Source: Nocardiopsis suaedae (GTDB lineage Bacteria; Actinomycetota; Actinomycetes; Streptosporangiales; Streptosporangiaceae). From it: 64,000 nucleotides of DNA. Every line of letters begins with the position of its first letter. The stretch's first letter is position 1. Position numbers and translations under genes: made by a program. The stretch lies in contig NZ_JAQFWP010000036.1 of the NCBI RefSeq assembly GCF_027706745.1, forward strand, positions 1 through 64,000, given 5' to 3'. Shown here in pieces: positions 45,287 through 53,879 of the stretch. The notes beneath the pieces were generated by a model. The model saw only the letters and a program-made list of their open reading frames with translations, had not been told where the DNA came from and searched no databases.

Positions 45287-46935
45287 GGTGGGTCCGCCCG
45301 CTGTCCGCGGACCTCGGCGAGGGGGCCGACACCGTGGGCGCCAAAGCGCACGGCCTGGTGGCCCTCCACCGGCTCGGCCTGCCGGTCCCGCCCGGGTTCG
45401 TGGTGACCACCGCGGCCTGCCGGCGCTTCCGGGAGGTGGGCCGCCTGCCCGACGGGCTCCGCGGCGAGCTGGCCGCCGCCGTGCGCGGCCTGGAGGCCGC
45501 GACCGGGCGGCGGTTCGGCGGCACGCGGGCGCCCCTGGCCGTCTCGGTCCGCTCGGGGGCGGGGGTGTCGATGCCCGGGATGATGAGCACCGTCCTCGAC
45601 CTGGGGCTGACCGCCGGTGCCGCCGAGGCCCTGGCCGCCGAGACCGGGGACGCGCGGTTCGCGCTCGAATCCCGGCTGCGGTCGCTGACCACCTTCGCAT
45701 CCGCACTGCCGGGCGCCCCCGCGGACGCCCCCGCCGAGGGGAGCGGCGACACGAGCGGCGGCGGAGACGGCGAGGGAGACGGCGGCGGGGACACCGGCCG
45801 GCTGCGCGCCGCGATCGCCGCGGCCGAGCGGCGGATCGGACGGCTGCTCGGCCGCCCCTTCCCGGACGACGCGGCCGGGCAGCTGGAGACGGCCGTGGAG
45901 GCCGTCTTCTCCTCCTGGGACGCGCCGCGCGCCCGGACCTACCGCGAGCTGAACGGCATCCCGCACGACCTGGGCACCGCCGTCGTCGTGCAGGCGATGG
46001 TGTTCGGCAACCGCGACGCGCACAGCGGCACGGGGGTCGCGTTCAGCCGCGACCCCGGCACCGGCGAGAACACCCCTTCCGGCGACGTCCTGTTCGCCCG
46101 CCAAGGCGACGACGTGGTGTCCGGCCGGGAGCCGACCCTGCCGCTGAGCGGGCTCGGCGCCCGGGAGCCCGCGGTCGCCGACGCCCTCGCCGACGCCCTG
46201 GCCCGCGCCGAGGGGCACTTCCGCGACGCCTGCTACGTGGAGTTCACCTTCGAGTCGGGCGGGCTGTGGCTGCTTCAGGTCCGCCCCGGCCGCTTCACGG
46301 GGGCCGCGGGCGTGCGCGTGGCGGTCGATCTGGCCGGGGCGGGGGTGATCACCCGGGAGGACGCGCTTCTCCGCGTCCCACCGCAGGGCCTCCGGAACGT
46401 TCGGACACCGCGCATCACCGCGCAGGCGCAGCCCGACGTGGTCGCGCGGGGCGTGGGCGCGTGCCCGGGGGTGGCCGTCGGCCGACTCGCCACGACGAGC
46501 GAGGCGGCGGTGCGCATGGCGGCCGAGGGCCCCGTCGTCCTCGTGCGCCCTGAGACCTCGCCCGACGACGTGCGGGGGCTGGCCGCGGCGGCGGGGATCG
46601 CCACGGCGCGGGGCGGCCCCGCCGGCCACGCGGCGGTCGTGGCCCGGTCGATGGGCAAGCCCGCGGCCGTCGGCATCGCCGGGCTGGTGGTCGACGCCGC
46701 GTCCGCCACGGTCCGCGCGGGCGGGAGGACCTTGGCGCAGGGCGACCTGGTGGCGGTCGACGGCAGCGGGGGCGAGCTGGTGCTCGGCGACCCGCCGACG
46801 GCGACGGACACCGCCGACGCCCACCTGGGGACGCTGCTCGCCTGGGCGGACGGCGTCACGGGCGCGCGGCCCGACGGCGACGAGGAGTCCCGCCTGCGGG
46901 CCGCGCAGACGGCCGTCCGCCGAACCCGGGCCTGA
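45283..46935 (+). CDS. Short PPDK-like protein lacking the PEP/pyruvate barrel
   Basis: The 550-residue protein has the ATP-grasp nucleotide domain of pyruvate phosphate dikinase (GAKAHGLVALHRLGLPVPPG; SVRSGAGVSMPGMMSTVLDL; AFSRDPGTGENTPSGDVLFA) and the swivelling phosphohistidine domain with His449 in GGPAGHAAVVARSMGKP. It stops there: the C-terminal TIM barrel (about 350 residues) that binds PEP/pyruvate is absent. Mycobacterial PpdK (Rv1127c) is similarly short. A Gly/Asp/Glu insert near residue 150 is unusual. It must phosphorylate an unknown acceptor or use a separate partner. Start GTG 45283 is translationally coupled to the wHTH gene. Confidence 0.82.
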   Translation: MRWVRPLSADLGEGADTVGAKAHGLVALHRLGLPVPPGFVVTTAACRRFREVGRLPDGLRGELAAAVRGLEAATGRRFGGTRAPLAVSVRSGAGVSMPGMMSTVLDLGLTAGAAEALAAETGDARFALESRLRSLTTFASALPGAPADAPAEGSGDTSGGGDGEGDGGGDTGRLRAAIAAAERRIGRLLGRPFPDDAAGQLETAVEAVFSSWDAPRARTYRELNGIPHDLGTAVVVQAMVFGNRDAHSGTGVAFSRDPGTGENTPSGDVLFARQGDDVVSGREPTLPLSGLGAREPAVADALADALARAEGHFRDACYVEFTFESGGLWLLQVRPGRFTGAAGVRVAVDLAGAGVITREDALLRVPPQGLRNVRTPRITAQAQPDVVARGVGACPGVAVGRLATTSEAAVRMAAEGPVVLVRPETSPDDVRGLAAAAGIATARGGPAGHAAVVARSMGKPAAVGIAGLVVDAASATVRAGGRTLAQGDLVAVDGSGGELVLGDPPTATDTADAHLGTLLAWADGVTGARPDGDEESRLRAAQTAVRRTRA

Positions 46936-47042
46936 GCGGTCGGACGCCGCCGACGTGGAAGAGGGTTGACTCTGCCCTCGGGGAAGACCGTCTGATCGGG
47001 TCCGGCCCATCCGAGAGTCGGGTGGCGACCAGGGGACGGCCG

Positions 47043-47834
47043 ATGACCGAATCCACCATCGAAGAGCGCGCCGAGCGCCCCTGGGCGGGCGTGTCCACGA
47101 CCGGCGAACCCGCCCACTGGGATCGCGTGAACGCGCACGTTCCACGGATCCATGACGCGCTCGCGGCGGCGGGCGGGGTTCCCGAGGGCGGCCCGGTCTA
47201 CCCGTACCACCGGATGCGGACCGCGGCCGATCCGATGGACGTGACCGTGTCGGTTCCGGTGGCCGCGCGCATCGAGATCGGCGAGGGCTTCGAGACCGGC
47301 GCCGTCCCCGCCGGCCGCTTCCTGATCGCGCGCCCGGAAGGCGGTCCGGGCGCCCTGCGGGAGGTGCACGGCGAGATGTGGCGGTGGGCCGCCGTGCAGG
47401 GGGTGGAGCCGGCGATCGAGGAGCGGGCGGACGGGATCCGCTGGCGGGCGCGCACCGAGCAGTTCCTCACCGGCCCGCAGACCGAGCCCGACCGCGGCGC
47501 CCGAGGACACGCCCGCCGTGCGCAGCCGCGCGCGGCGCGACCTTGGGCGTTCATCTCACGCACGCTGCGGACGACCGCCGCTGACCTTCCCTCGCACGTC
47601 GGGCGCACCGCTGCCGCAGTGCGGCTCACGGGCGTGTCCCCGGGCCGAATCCGGTCCAGCGCAGGTCGGGCGGAAGGTGGCCCATGTCGTTGTACAGCAG
47701 CAGCGACGGCGGCCCCGCGCCGTAGTGGCCGATCGCGGTCAGGGACGCGTTGCCGCACGACAGCCCCAGCCACCGGTCCAGCGGTGCGCCCAACGCGTGC
47801 CGCACCAGCCAGGCCACCTGGTAGCCGTGGGTGA
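47043..47834 (+). CDS. GyrI-like/effector-binding domain protein with abnormal C-terminus
   Basis: ATG 47043 (MTESTIEERAERPWAGVSTT) starts a GyrI-like small-molecule-binding domain, normal through about residue 150 (RARTEQFLTGPQTEPD). Family members usually end within 10-20 residues. Here the frame instead continues about 110 more residues as Arg/Ala/Pro-rich text that is antisense to the convergent phosphatase gene (overlap 47626-47834). Other frames do not give a family-like tail. I infer a frameshift or small deletion near 47500 that removed the native stop; the gene may be damaged. Confidence 0.6.
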   Translation: MTESTIEERAERPWAGVSTTGEPAHWDRVNAHVPRIHDALAAAGGVPEGGPVYPYHRMRTAADPMDVTVSVPVAARIEIGEGFETGAVPAGRFLIARPEGGPGALREVHGEMWRWAAVQGVEPAIEERADGIRWRARTEQFLTGPQTEPDRGARGHARRAQPRAARPWAFISRTLRTTAADLPSHVGRTAAAVRLTGVSPGRIRSSAGRAEGGPCRCTAAATAAPRRSGRSRSGTRCRTTAPATGPAVRPTRAAPARPPGSRG

Positions 47835-48213
47835 CCAGCACCTCGTGCGTCTCCGTCCCTGCGGGCCGGGCGAACCGGTCGAGGAGGGCGCCCGCCAGGC
47901 GCGCGCCTTCGGCCGCCTCCACGGGGTCGAATCCGTCGAAGAACCCTGCCCACCCCGGCGGCGGCTCATCGGGCACGTGCGGAACGTGGTCGATCAGCTC
48001 CTCCGCCTCCTGGACCGGGACGCCCGGCAGGCGCTCACCGATGACCGCAGCCGAACGCACCGCCCGGGGCAAGGGAGAGTGCCAGACCGCGTCGACGGGA
48101 AGCGCCGCGAGCCGTTCGGCGAGGAGCCGCATCTGCCGCAGGCCCGTATCGGTCACCTCCCCGAACGGGTCCGCCTCACCGTGTCGCACCGCGTACACGT
48201 GCCGCACCGCCAT
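47626..48213 (-). CDS. Histidine phosphatase-superfamily protein
   Basis: The 195-residue protein has the catalytic RHG motif near the start (HVYAVRHGEADP, His11), a second conserved region WHSPLPRAVRSA, and the late VTHGYQ histidine. Members hydrolyse phosphate esters through a phosphohistidine; the substrate is not evident. ATG 48213 has GGAG 5-6 nt upstream. A perfect GATGATG-C-CATCATC palindrome lies at 48228-48242 just upstream and may be an operator. Confidence 0.88.
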   Translation of the reverse strand: MAVRHVYAVRHGEADPFGEVTDTGLRQMRLLAERLAALPVDAVWHSPLPRAVRSAAVIGERLPGVPVQEAEELIDHVPHVPDEPPPGWAGFFDGFDPVEAAEGARLAGALLDRFARPAGTETHEVLVTHGYQVAWLVRHALGAPLDRWLGLSCGNASLTAIGHYGAGPPSLLLYNDMGHLPPDLRWTGFGPGTRP

Positions 48214-48227
48214 CCCCGCTCCTTTCA

Positions 48228-48242
48228 GATGATGCCATCATC
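48228..48242. promoter_or_regulatory. Palindrome upstream of the phosphatase gene
   Basis: GATGATG and CATCATC flank a single C in a rare AT-rich spot, 14 nt before the phosphatase start codon. This position suits an operator for a local regulator, perhaps the nearby GlxA-type protein. Confidence 0.45.
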
Positions 48243-48280
48243 GCAATGATAGCGACATCCGTGAAGGGGGCGGCGGCCGC

Positions 48281-48871
48281 TCACTCCACGTCGTCGGCGC
48301 TCGCGACGACGACCCCGTACAGGTCGGCGATCCCGGCCATGGCGGAGGCGTGCAGCTGAGCGGCGCCGACCTCGCCCGCGACGGACGGCAGCGCACGGGT
48401 GGCACAGGCCTCGGCGACGACGGTGGGGGTGAAGCCGCGCAGGAAGGCGCCCTCGGACGTGTAGGTCACGCACATGTGCGACATGAACCCGATGACGATG
48501 AGGTTCCGCCGCCCGGTGGCCCGCACCCGCTCCTCCAGGTCGGTGCCGACGAAGGAGTTCGGGGCGTTCTTCACCACGACCGGCTCGCCCTCCGCCGGGG
48601 CGACGCCCGGGTGGACGGCGCCGATCTCCGCCCGGACGTCGTAGGCGCTCCCCTCGCCGCCGTCGTGCTGGACGTGGACGACCGGGGTCCCGGCCTGCCG
48701 GGCGCGGGCGAGCAGCCCGGCGGCGGCGCCGAGCGCGGGGCGCCAGCCCTCCAGCTCCATGACGCCGGTCGTGTAGGTGTTCTGGTAGTCGATCAGGACC
48801 AGGACCGCGTCGGCGAGGGCGGCGGGGGTCGCGTCCAGTCCGTTCACGGCGCGCAGGGTGGTCGAAGGCAT
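48281..48871 (-). CDS. Isochorismatase-like cysteine hydrolase
   Basis: The 196-residue protein carries the catalytic triad of the family: Asp28 in LVLIDYQNTY, Lys101 in VVVKNAPNSF and Cys134 in GFMSHMCVTYT, with the cis-peptide motif near the Cys. Such enzymes hydrolyse amides (nicotinamidase, ureido compounds) or isochorismate. ATG 48871 has GAGGT 7-8 nt upstream. It diverges from a GlxA-type AraC regulator, a very common pairing in which the regulator controls the hydrolase. Confidence 0.9.
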   Translation of the reverse strand: MPSTTLRAVNGLDATPAALADAVLVLIDYQNTYTTGVMELEGWRPALGAAAGLLARARQAGTPVVHVQHDGGEGSAYDVRAEIGAVHPGVAPAEGEPVVVKNAPNSFVGTDLEERVRATGRRNLIVIGFMSHMCVTYTSEGAFLRGFTPTVVAEACATRALPSVAGEVGAAQLHASAMAGIADLYGVVVASADDVE

Positions 48872-49029
48872 GGCAGGGCACCTCGTTGTCGATGACCGGA
48901 AAAGGGAGGGACCAGTCGGAATCGGGCCCCCTCCAGGGCACACGACGACGCTAGTGTGGGCGCCGAGTGTCAGCAATGACGCCTGATACGCAGATCCGGA
49001 CATCGCCGCCAGTCGCCCCAGGAGGCCTT

Positions 49030-50031
49030 GTGGACACCGCCCCCGCCGACCGCCCCCTCGTCGTCATCGTCATGTTCGAGGGCGTCGACCTGCTCGACGT
49101 CACCGGCCCGTCCGAGGTGTTCGCCCTGGTGCGGCGCGAGACCTCCGAAAGGCTGGGGTACGACGTCCTGCTCGCGGCGCGGTCCCTGGACCCGGTGGTG
49201 ACCATGGCCGGGGTACGACTGCTGCCCGACATCTCCTTCGACGCGCTCGCCGGGCGCCGCATCGACACCCTGCTGGTTCCGGGAGCGGTGGAGGCGGACG
49301 CGACGGGGCGGCTGCGCGCGCTGGCCGACCCGTACCTCGTGGAGCTGGTGGGCGAGCTGTCCGGGCGGGCCCGCCGGACCGCCTCCGTCTGCGTCGGCGC
49401 GCACCTGCTGGCGGCGGCCGGTCTGCTCGACGGCAGGCGCGCCACCACGCATTGGACGACCGCGCCCCAGCTCGCCGAGGAGCACCCCGAGGTCCACGTC
49501 GACGCGGACCCGATCTTCGTCCGGGACGGCGACGTGTGGACCGGGGCCGGGATCAGTTCCGGCCTGGACCTGGCGCTGGCGCTGGTCACCGAGGACTTCG
49601 GGGAACAGGTGGCGCTGCGCGTCGCCCGGCAGCTGGTGATGTACCTCAAGCGGCCCGGCGGGCAGAGCCAGTTCAGCGTCCCGCTCGAACCCGTCTCCGC
49701 CACGCGCCGGATCGAGGAGCTGCGCCTCTACATCCAGCACCACCTGGACGGGGACCTGGGCGCCACCCGCCTCGCCGAGGTGGCGCACGTCGGGGAACGC
49801 CAGCTGGCCCGCATCTTCAAGGCCGAGCTGGGGACGACCCCCGCCGCCTACGTCGAGTCGGCCCGCCTCGAACAGGCCCGTATCCGGCTGGAGACGAGCG
49901 AGGACACGCTGGAGCGCATCGCCTCCGGCTGCGGCTTCGGCAGCGTCGACACCCTGGTCCGGTCCTTCCGCCGCCGCTTGGGCACCACCCCGCACACCTA
50001 CCGGCAGCGCTTCCGGACCCGGCCCGCGTGA
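49030..50031 (+). CDS. GlxA-type AraC regulator with DJ-1/PfpI domain
   Basis: The 333-residue protein has an N-terminal DJ-1/PfpI domain (PLVVIVMFEGVDLLDVTGPS; TASVCVGAHLLAAAGLLDGR) and two C-terminal AraC HTH motifs (LGATRLAEVAHVGERQLARI; TLERIASGCGFGSVDTLVRS). GTG 49030 is preferred over ATG 48967 because AGGAGG lies 4 nt upstream. It is divergent from the isochorismatase-like hydrolase and probably regulates it. The cysteine in SVCVGAH could sense a ligand or redox state. Confidence 0.9.
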   Translation: MDTAPADRPLVVIVMFEGVDLLDVTGPSEVFALVRRETSERLGYDVLLAARSLDPVVTMAGVRLLPDISFDALAGRRIDTLLVPGAVEADATGRLRALADPYLVELVGELSGRARRTASVCVGAHLLAAAGLLDGRRATTHWTTAPQLAEEHPEVHVDADPIFVRDGDVWTGAGISSGLDLALALVTEDFGEQVALRVARQLVMYLKRPGGQSQFSVPLEPVSATRRIEELRLYIQHHLDGDLGATRLAEVAHVGERQLARIFKAELGTTPAAYVESARLEQARIRLETSEDTLERIASGCGFGSVDTLVRSFRRRLGTTPHTYRQRFRTRPA

Positions 50032-50105
50032 ACCGGCGCGATCACCTCACCGGTGTGCGGGTCGGCCGCACGCCGGACCGGCCCCCGGCGCTCCGCGCGA
50101 CCCGC

Positions 50106-50534
50106 TCACCCGCCCGTGTGCTCCTGTGCGATCTCTTCCAAGGAATCGCCGTCCACCAGGCGGTCGAGCGTCCGGATGATGTGGGGGCACTCGCCCACCG
50201 GGTGCTCCGCGGGGCACATCCGGGCGTGGAGGAGGAAGGACTTGGCGGCCTCGGCCCGGGCGATCAACTCCTCCAGGGCGGTGATCTGCTCGGACACCGC
50301 AGCCCGCCACCGCCCGCCGTCCTCGTCGAGGACGGCGCCGACGGCCTGCAGGGAGATGCCCAGCCTCTGGGCGATCTGGAGAAGCGCCAGGCGGCGCAGC
50401 TCCCGTCGGCCGTACATCCGGACGCCCTGCCGCCGTGTCGCGGGTTCCAGCAGTCCGCGCTGCTCGTAGTAGCGCAGCGCGGAGGTACGGAGGCCGAACC
50501 GGCGCGCCGCTTCGCCGATCGGTACGAGGTCCAT
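50106..50534 (-). CDS. MerR-family regulator
   Basis: The 142-residue protein has an N-terminal MerR HTH (LVPIGEAARRFGLRTSALRY, ERGLLEPATRRQGVRMYG), a dimerisation helix and a short C-terminal segment with two cysteines (MCPAEHPVGECPHII). These could bind metal or a thiol-reactive signal. ATG 50534 is chosen; an upstream TTG (50552) lies within the divergent promoter. It probably controls the divergent methyltransferase gene from the CTTCAA/TTGAAG inverted repeat between them. Confidence 0.87.
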   Translation of the reverse strand: MDLVPIGEAARRFGLRTSALRYYEQRGLLEPATRRQGVRMYGRRELRRLALLQIAQRLGISLQAVGAVLDEDGGRWRAAVSEQITALEELIARAEAAKSFLLHARMCPAEHPVGECPHIIRTLDRLVDGDSLEEIAQEHTGG

Positions 50535-50542
50535 TCCACCAT

Positions 50543-50579
50543 TTGACTTCAACCCGCCTTGAAGCGCGAGTCTGCCTCC
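50543..50579 (+). promoter_or_regulatory. MerR-type promoter of the methyltransferase gene
   Basis: TTGACT (50543-50548) is the -35 box. The inverted repeat CTTCAA...TTGAAG (50547-50564) fills the spacer, as expected for MerR activators. A weak -10 (GAGTCT, 50568-50573) would give a 19-bp spacer. ATG 50580 then starts at the predicted +1. Confidence 0.5.
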
Positions 50580-51197
50580 ATGGAACCGATCACGCCATGG
50601 ACCGCCGACCGGCCCGTGCGCTCACCGTTCGCCCGTCCGTACGGGCTCTCCGGCCGAATCGCCGGCCGCGTCATGCTGTGGACCGAGCGCGCGGGGAAGC
50701 GGCATCTGCTCGACCTGTTGGACGTGCGGCCGGGCGAACGGGTGCTCGAGGTCGGCTACGGCCCCGGTGCGCTGGTCCGGGCCCTCACCGGCACTCGGGC
50801 GGAGCGGATCTGCGGAGTCGACCCCTCACCCGAGATGCGTCGGCAGGCGGTGAAGCGCAACCGGGCCTCCGTCGGCGCGGGCCGCGTCGACCTCCGACAG
50901 GGCACGGCCGGGGACACCGGGTTCCGCGATGCCGCGTTCGACTGCGTCGTATCGGTGAACAACGTGGCCCTGTGGCCCGATCTGGAGGCCGGGATGCGGG
51001 AACTGCACCGGGTGGCCGGGGACGGCGGGCGGGTCCTCGTCTCCTGGCACGGAGGAACGGCCCCTTCCCTGATCGGGCGCGGCCTGGTCCTGCCCGAGGA
51101 CGTACTGCGGCGGATCGGGGCCGCCATGCGCGACCGCTTCACCTCGGTGGAGCGGTGTGAGCTCTCCGAGTTCACGGTGTTCGCCGCCAGGAAGTGA
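50580..51197 (+). CDS. Class I SAM-dependent methyltransferase
   Basis: The 205-residue protein has the SAM-binding motif RVLEVGYGPGALVRALTG (with GYGPG), acidic motif GVDPSPEMRRQA and a post-motif FDCVVSVNNVALWPDLEAGM. It is a UbiE/Tam-like small-molecule methyltransferase with an unassigned acceptor. The start ATG 50580 gives a normal length. The divergent MerR regulator probably controls it in response to an inducer. Confidence 0.88.
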   Translation: MEPITPWTADRPVRSPFARPYGLSGRIAGRVMLWTERAGKRHLLDLLDVRPGERVLEVGYGPGALVRALTGTRAERICGVDPSPEMRRQAVKRNRASVGAGRVDLRQGTAGDTGFRDAAFDCVVSVNNVALWPDLEAGMRELHRVAGDGGRVLVSWHGGTAPSLIGRGLVLPEDVLRRIGAAMRDRFTSVERCELSEFTVFAARK

Positions 51198-51220
51198 CGC
51201 GCTTTCGTCCGCCACCGCGG

Positions 51221-52153
51221 TCAGCCCTCCGACCGGAGCGCCGCACGCGAGGAGGACGGGTACCGCGGCGCGAGCAGGCTCAATGCGGCGGCGGACGCGC
51301 TCTCGGGGTCGGCGGTGTGCGTGAGGATGCGCTGACCGTTGCCCTCGGGCAGGTGCAGCACCTCGTAGCCCAGTTCGAGTTCGCCGACCTCGGGGTGGCG
51401 GAACCGCTTCGTGCCGCCGGTGCACAGCCGCACGTCGTGCCCGGCCCACAGCCGGGCGAACTCGGGGCTGTTGACGCTCAGCTCCCCGACCAGTTCCGCG
51501 AGGCGGCGGTCGTCGGCGAACTGCGCCGCCACGTACCGCAGCGAGGCGACCGCGAGCGCGGCCTCGTCGTGCCGGTCGACGTACAGGTCGCGGGTGTGCT
51601 CGTCCAGGAAGAGCATCCTCATATGGTTCGGCCGGTCGTCAGCGTGCGCGGGCGCGTCGAAATCGAGGTGGCCGCCGAGGAGCCGGTGCCCGGCGCGATT
51701 CCAGGCGAGGATGTCGTTGAACCTCCCCATCAGCACGGCGGGCACCTCGCCCATCGCGTGCAGCAGGCGCTCGGCGCCCGGATCCGCCCGCTCCGGCCTC
51801 GCCGCCCGGGGCCTCTTCGGCGGCGCCGGGCGCGCCAGCGCGTACACGTGGGCGCGCTCGTCCGCGTCGAGCCGCAGCGCACGGGCCAGGGCGTCGATGA
51901 CCGCGTCGGAGGCGTTCTGCGACTGCCCCTGCTCCAGCCGGGTCAGGTACGTCATCGACACCCCCGCCAGCTGCGCCAGCTCCTCGCGCCGCAGGCCGGG
52001 CACCCGGCGCCGGCCGTAGCTGCGCACGCCGACGTCCTCGGGGGTGATGCGGTCGCGGCGCGAACGGAGGAACTCGCCGAGCTCGGTCACGGGACGGTCG
52101 GCGTCCGCGGAGGACGGGGCGGACGGGTGCGTGTCGAGGGGCCGTCGTTCCAT
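51221..52153 (-). CDS. XRE-family regulator with MmyB-like ligand domain
   Basis: The 310-residue protein has an HTH (FLRSRRDRITPEDVGVRSYG; LRREELAQLAGVSMTYLTRL; QNASDAVIDALARAL) and a MmyB-type domain (AVLMGRFNDILAWNRAGHRL; KRFRHPEVGELELGYEVLHL). ATG 52153 is taken because the upstream in-frame extension is only antisense of the MFS gene. It is divergent from that transporter and likely its regulator. It is a paralogue of the regulator at 42174-43019. Confidence 0.88.
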   Translation of the reverse strand: MERRPLDTHPSAPSSADADRPVTELGEFLRSRRDRITPEDVGVRSYGRRRVPGLRREELAQLAGVSMTYLTRLEQGQSQNASDAVIDALARALRLDADERAHVYALARPAPPKRPRAARPERADPGAERLLHAMGEVPAVLMGRFNDILAWNRAGHRLLGGHLDFDAPAHADDRPNHMRMLFLDEHTRDLYVDRHDEAALAVASLRYVAAQFADDRRLAELVGELSVNSPEFARLWAGHDVRLCTGGTKRFRHPEVGELELGYEVLHLPEGNGQRILTHTADPESASAAALSLLAPRYPSSSRAALRSEG

Positions 52154-52214
52154 GCGGCCGATTGTTCCCCCTCCGGCGCGGGCGAGCCTGCCCCTGTCAG
52201 TGCCAGGCACCCCG

Positions 52215-52250
52215 AGACTCCCCGAACGGGGAGGCTGGCTGCCAGGTTCC
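52215..52250. promoter_or_regulatory. Inverted repeats between the XRE and MFS genes
   Basis: CTCCCC-GAAC-GGGGAG is flanked by TGCCAGGCACC and GGCTGGCTGCCAGG, making a nested inverted-repeat region in the 118-bp divergent gap. It is a candidate binding site for the XRE regulator. Confidence 0.4.
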
Positions 52251-52271
52251 GGGCGGCTGAGGGTGAGGGCC

Positions 52272-53690
52272 ATGACCACGACCGAAAACCCGCCCCCGTC
52301 GGCGCGACGGGCCGACCCGCCCTCCGAACGGTTCACCGCGGCGCAGAAGACCGCCATGGCGGTCCTGCTGACGGCGAACTTCACCCTGGCCGTCGACTTC
52401 TCGATCCTCAACGTCGCCCTGCCGCACATCGGCGGCGAACTCGGGCTCGCCACCTCGGCGCTGCAGTGGATCGTCACCTCGTTCGCGCTGTGCGCCGCCG
52501 GGTTCACGCTCTTCTTCGGCCGCGTCGCCGACCTGTTCGGGCGCAAGCGGCTGTTCCTCGCCGGCATCGTCCTGCTGGGCGCCTCCTCCCTGGCCGGAGG
52601 GCTCGCCGCCGGGCCCGCCGTGCTGATCGCCGCCCGCGTGGGACAGGGCGTGGCGACCGCCATGGTCACCCCGGCCGCGCTGTCGCTGATGACCACGATG
52701 TTCCCCGAGGGGCCGACCCGCTCCCGGGCGCTCGGGCTCAACGGCGCGCTCATGGCCGCCGGGTTCACGGCCGGCGCGGTCCTCGGCGGGGTGCTCACCG
52801 GGGCCGTCTCGTGGCGGTGGGCGTTCTTCATCAACGTCGCCGTCGCCGCCGCAGTGATCATCGTCGGCCCGCTCGTCCTGCGCGAACCGGCCCGCGGGCG
52901 CAGGCCCAGGCTCGACGTCCCCGGCGCGGTGACCATCACGCTCGCCCTGACCTCCCTCGTCTTCGGCATCGACACGGCGGGCCACGACGGCTGGGCGCAC
53001 CCCGGCGCCTGGGGGCCGATCGCGGGGGCGGCCGTGCTGTTCGCGGTCTTCCTCGCGATCGAGTCCCGCGTCGCCAAGCCGCTGGTGGCGACGTCGCTGC
53101 TGAGGCGCCGCACCATCGCCTGGGGCAACACGGCGGGGCTCCTCGCCTTCGCGACCGAGACGTCGCTCGTGTTCCTGCTGACCCTGTACCTGCAGGAGAT
53201 CCTCGGCTTCACCGCCTTCTCCGCCGGGCTGATCCTGGGGGTGCTGGGCATCGGCACGGTCCTGGGCGGCCTCGCCGCCCCGAAGATCATCGGCCGGACG
53301 AACGCCGCGACCACGATCGTGATCGGGTTCGTCGTCCAGGCCGCCGCGACCCTCCCGCTGGCGTTCGTCTCCGACGACCGCGCATGGCTGGTCCCGCTGC
53401 TGGTGGCCGCGTTCATCGGCGGCGCCGCGAACCTCGCCGTGATCGTCGGCTACACCGTGGCCTCCACCGCGGGGGTCCCCGCCGACCGGCAGGGCCTGGC
53501 GACCGGCCTGGTGACGTTGAGCCAGCAGGTCGGCATCGCGCTGGGGACCCCGGTGATGTCGGCGATCGCGACCGGGGCGGGCGCCGCCCTACTGCCGGGC
53601 CTGCGCCTCGCGATCGGGATCGACGCCGCCGTCGCGGTGGCCACGGCGGCCCTGGTCGCCGCCTTCCTCCGCCCGCCCCGGGAGAAGTGA
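52272..53690 (+). CDS. MFS drug transporter (DHA2-type, 14 TM)
   Basis: The 472-residue carrier has the DHA2 pattern: ANFTLAVDFSILNVALPHIG (motif D1), GRVADLFGRKRLFL (motif A) and GVLTGAVSWRWAFFINVAV (motif C). About fourteen hydrophobic segments are visible. It exports drugs or metabolites using the proton gradient. ATG 52272 follows GAGGG. It pairs with the divergent XRE regulator. Confidence 0.9.
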   Translation: MTTTENPPPSARRADPPSERFTAAQKTAMAVLLTANFTLAVDFSILNVALPHIGGELGLATSALQWIVTSFALCAAGFTLFFGRVADLFGRKRLFLAGIVLLGASSLAGGLAAGPAVLIAARVGQGVATAMVTPAALSLMTTMFPEGPTRSRALGLNGALMAAGFTAGAVLGGVLTGAVSWRWAFFINVAVAAAVIIVGPLVLREPARGRRPRLDVPGAVTITLALTSLVFGIDTAGHDGWAHPGAWGPIAGAAVLFAVFLAIESRVAKPLVATSLLRRRTIAWGNTAGLLAFATETSLVFLLTLYLQEILGFTAFSAGLILGVLGIGTVLGGLAAPKIIGRTNAATTIVIGFVVQAAATLPLAFVSDDRAWLVPLLVAAFIGGAANLAVIVGYTVASTAGVPADRQGLATGLVTLSQQVGIALGTPVMSAIATGAGAALLPGLRLAIGIDAAVAVATAALVAAFLRPPREK

Positions 53691-53845
53691 CCGACGGGCA
53701 GGGCGTGCGCCCGGCGCGAATACGCGGACCGGCGCAACGCCCCGGCCCGGTACCCGCCCCGGCCGTCCGACCGGGGCGGGTACCACGCGCTCCTCAGGGG
53801 GCCGGCCTCCCGCCCCCGGTGACCGGCGGTCCGCCGCTGTCATGA

Positions 53846-53879
53846 TTGACATGTCGAAAATGACACGTAGAGTGGCCGC
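53846..53879 (+). promoter_or_regulatory. Leaderless promoter and operator of the PadR gene
   Basis: TTGACA (53846-53851) and TAGAGT (53868-53873) are spaced by 16 bp. ATG 53880 lies 6 nt past the -10, so translation starts at +1. TGACATGTC and TGACACGT within it are likely PadR contacts. Confidence 0.7.

Noticed and set aside
51221-53416. 731-residue version of the XRE regulator
   Set aside because: The N-terminal ~420 residues are antisense of the MFS transporter; the regulator starts at 52153.
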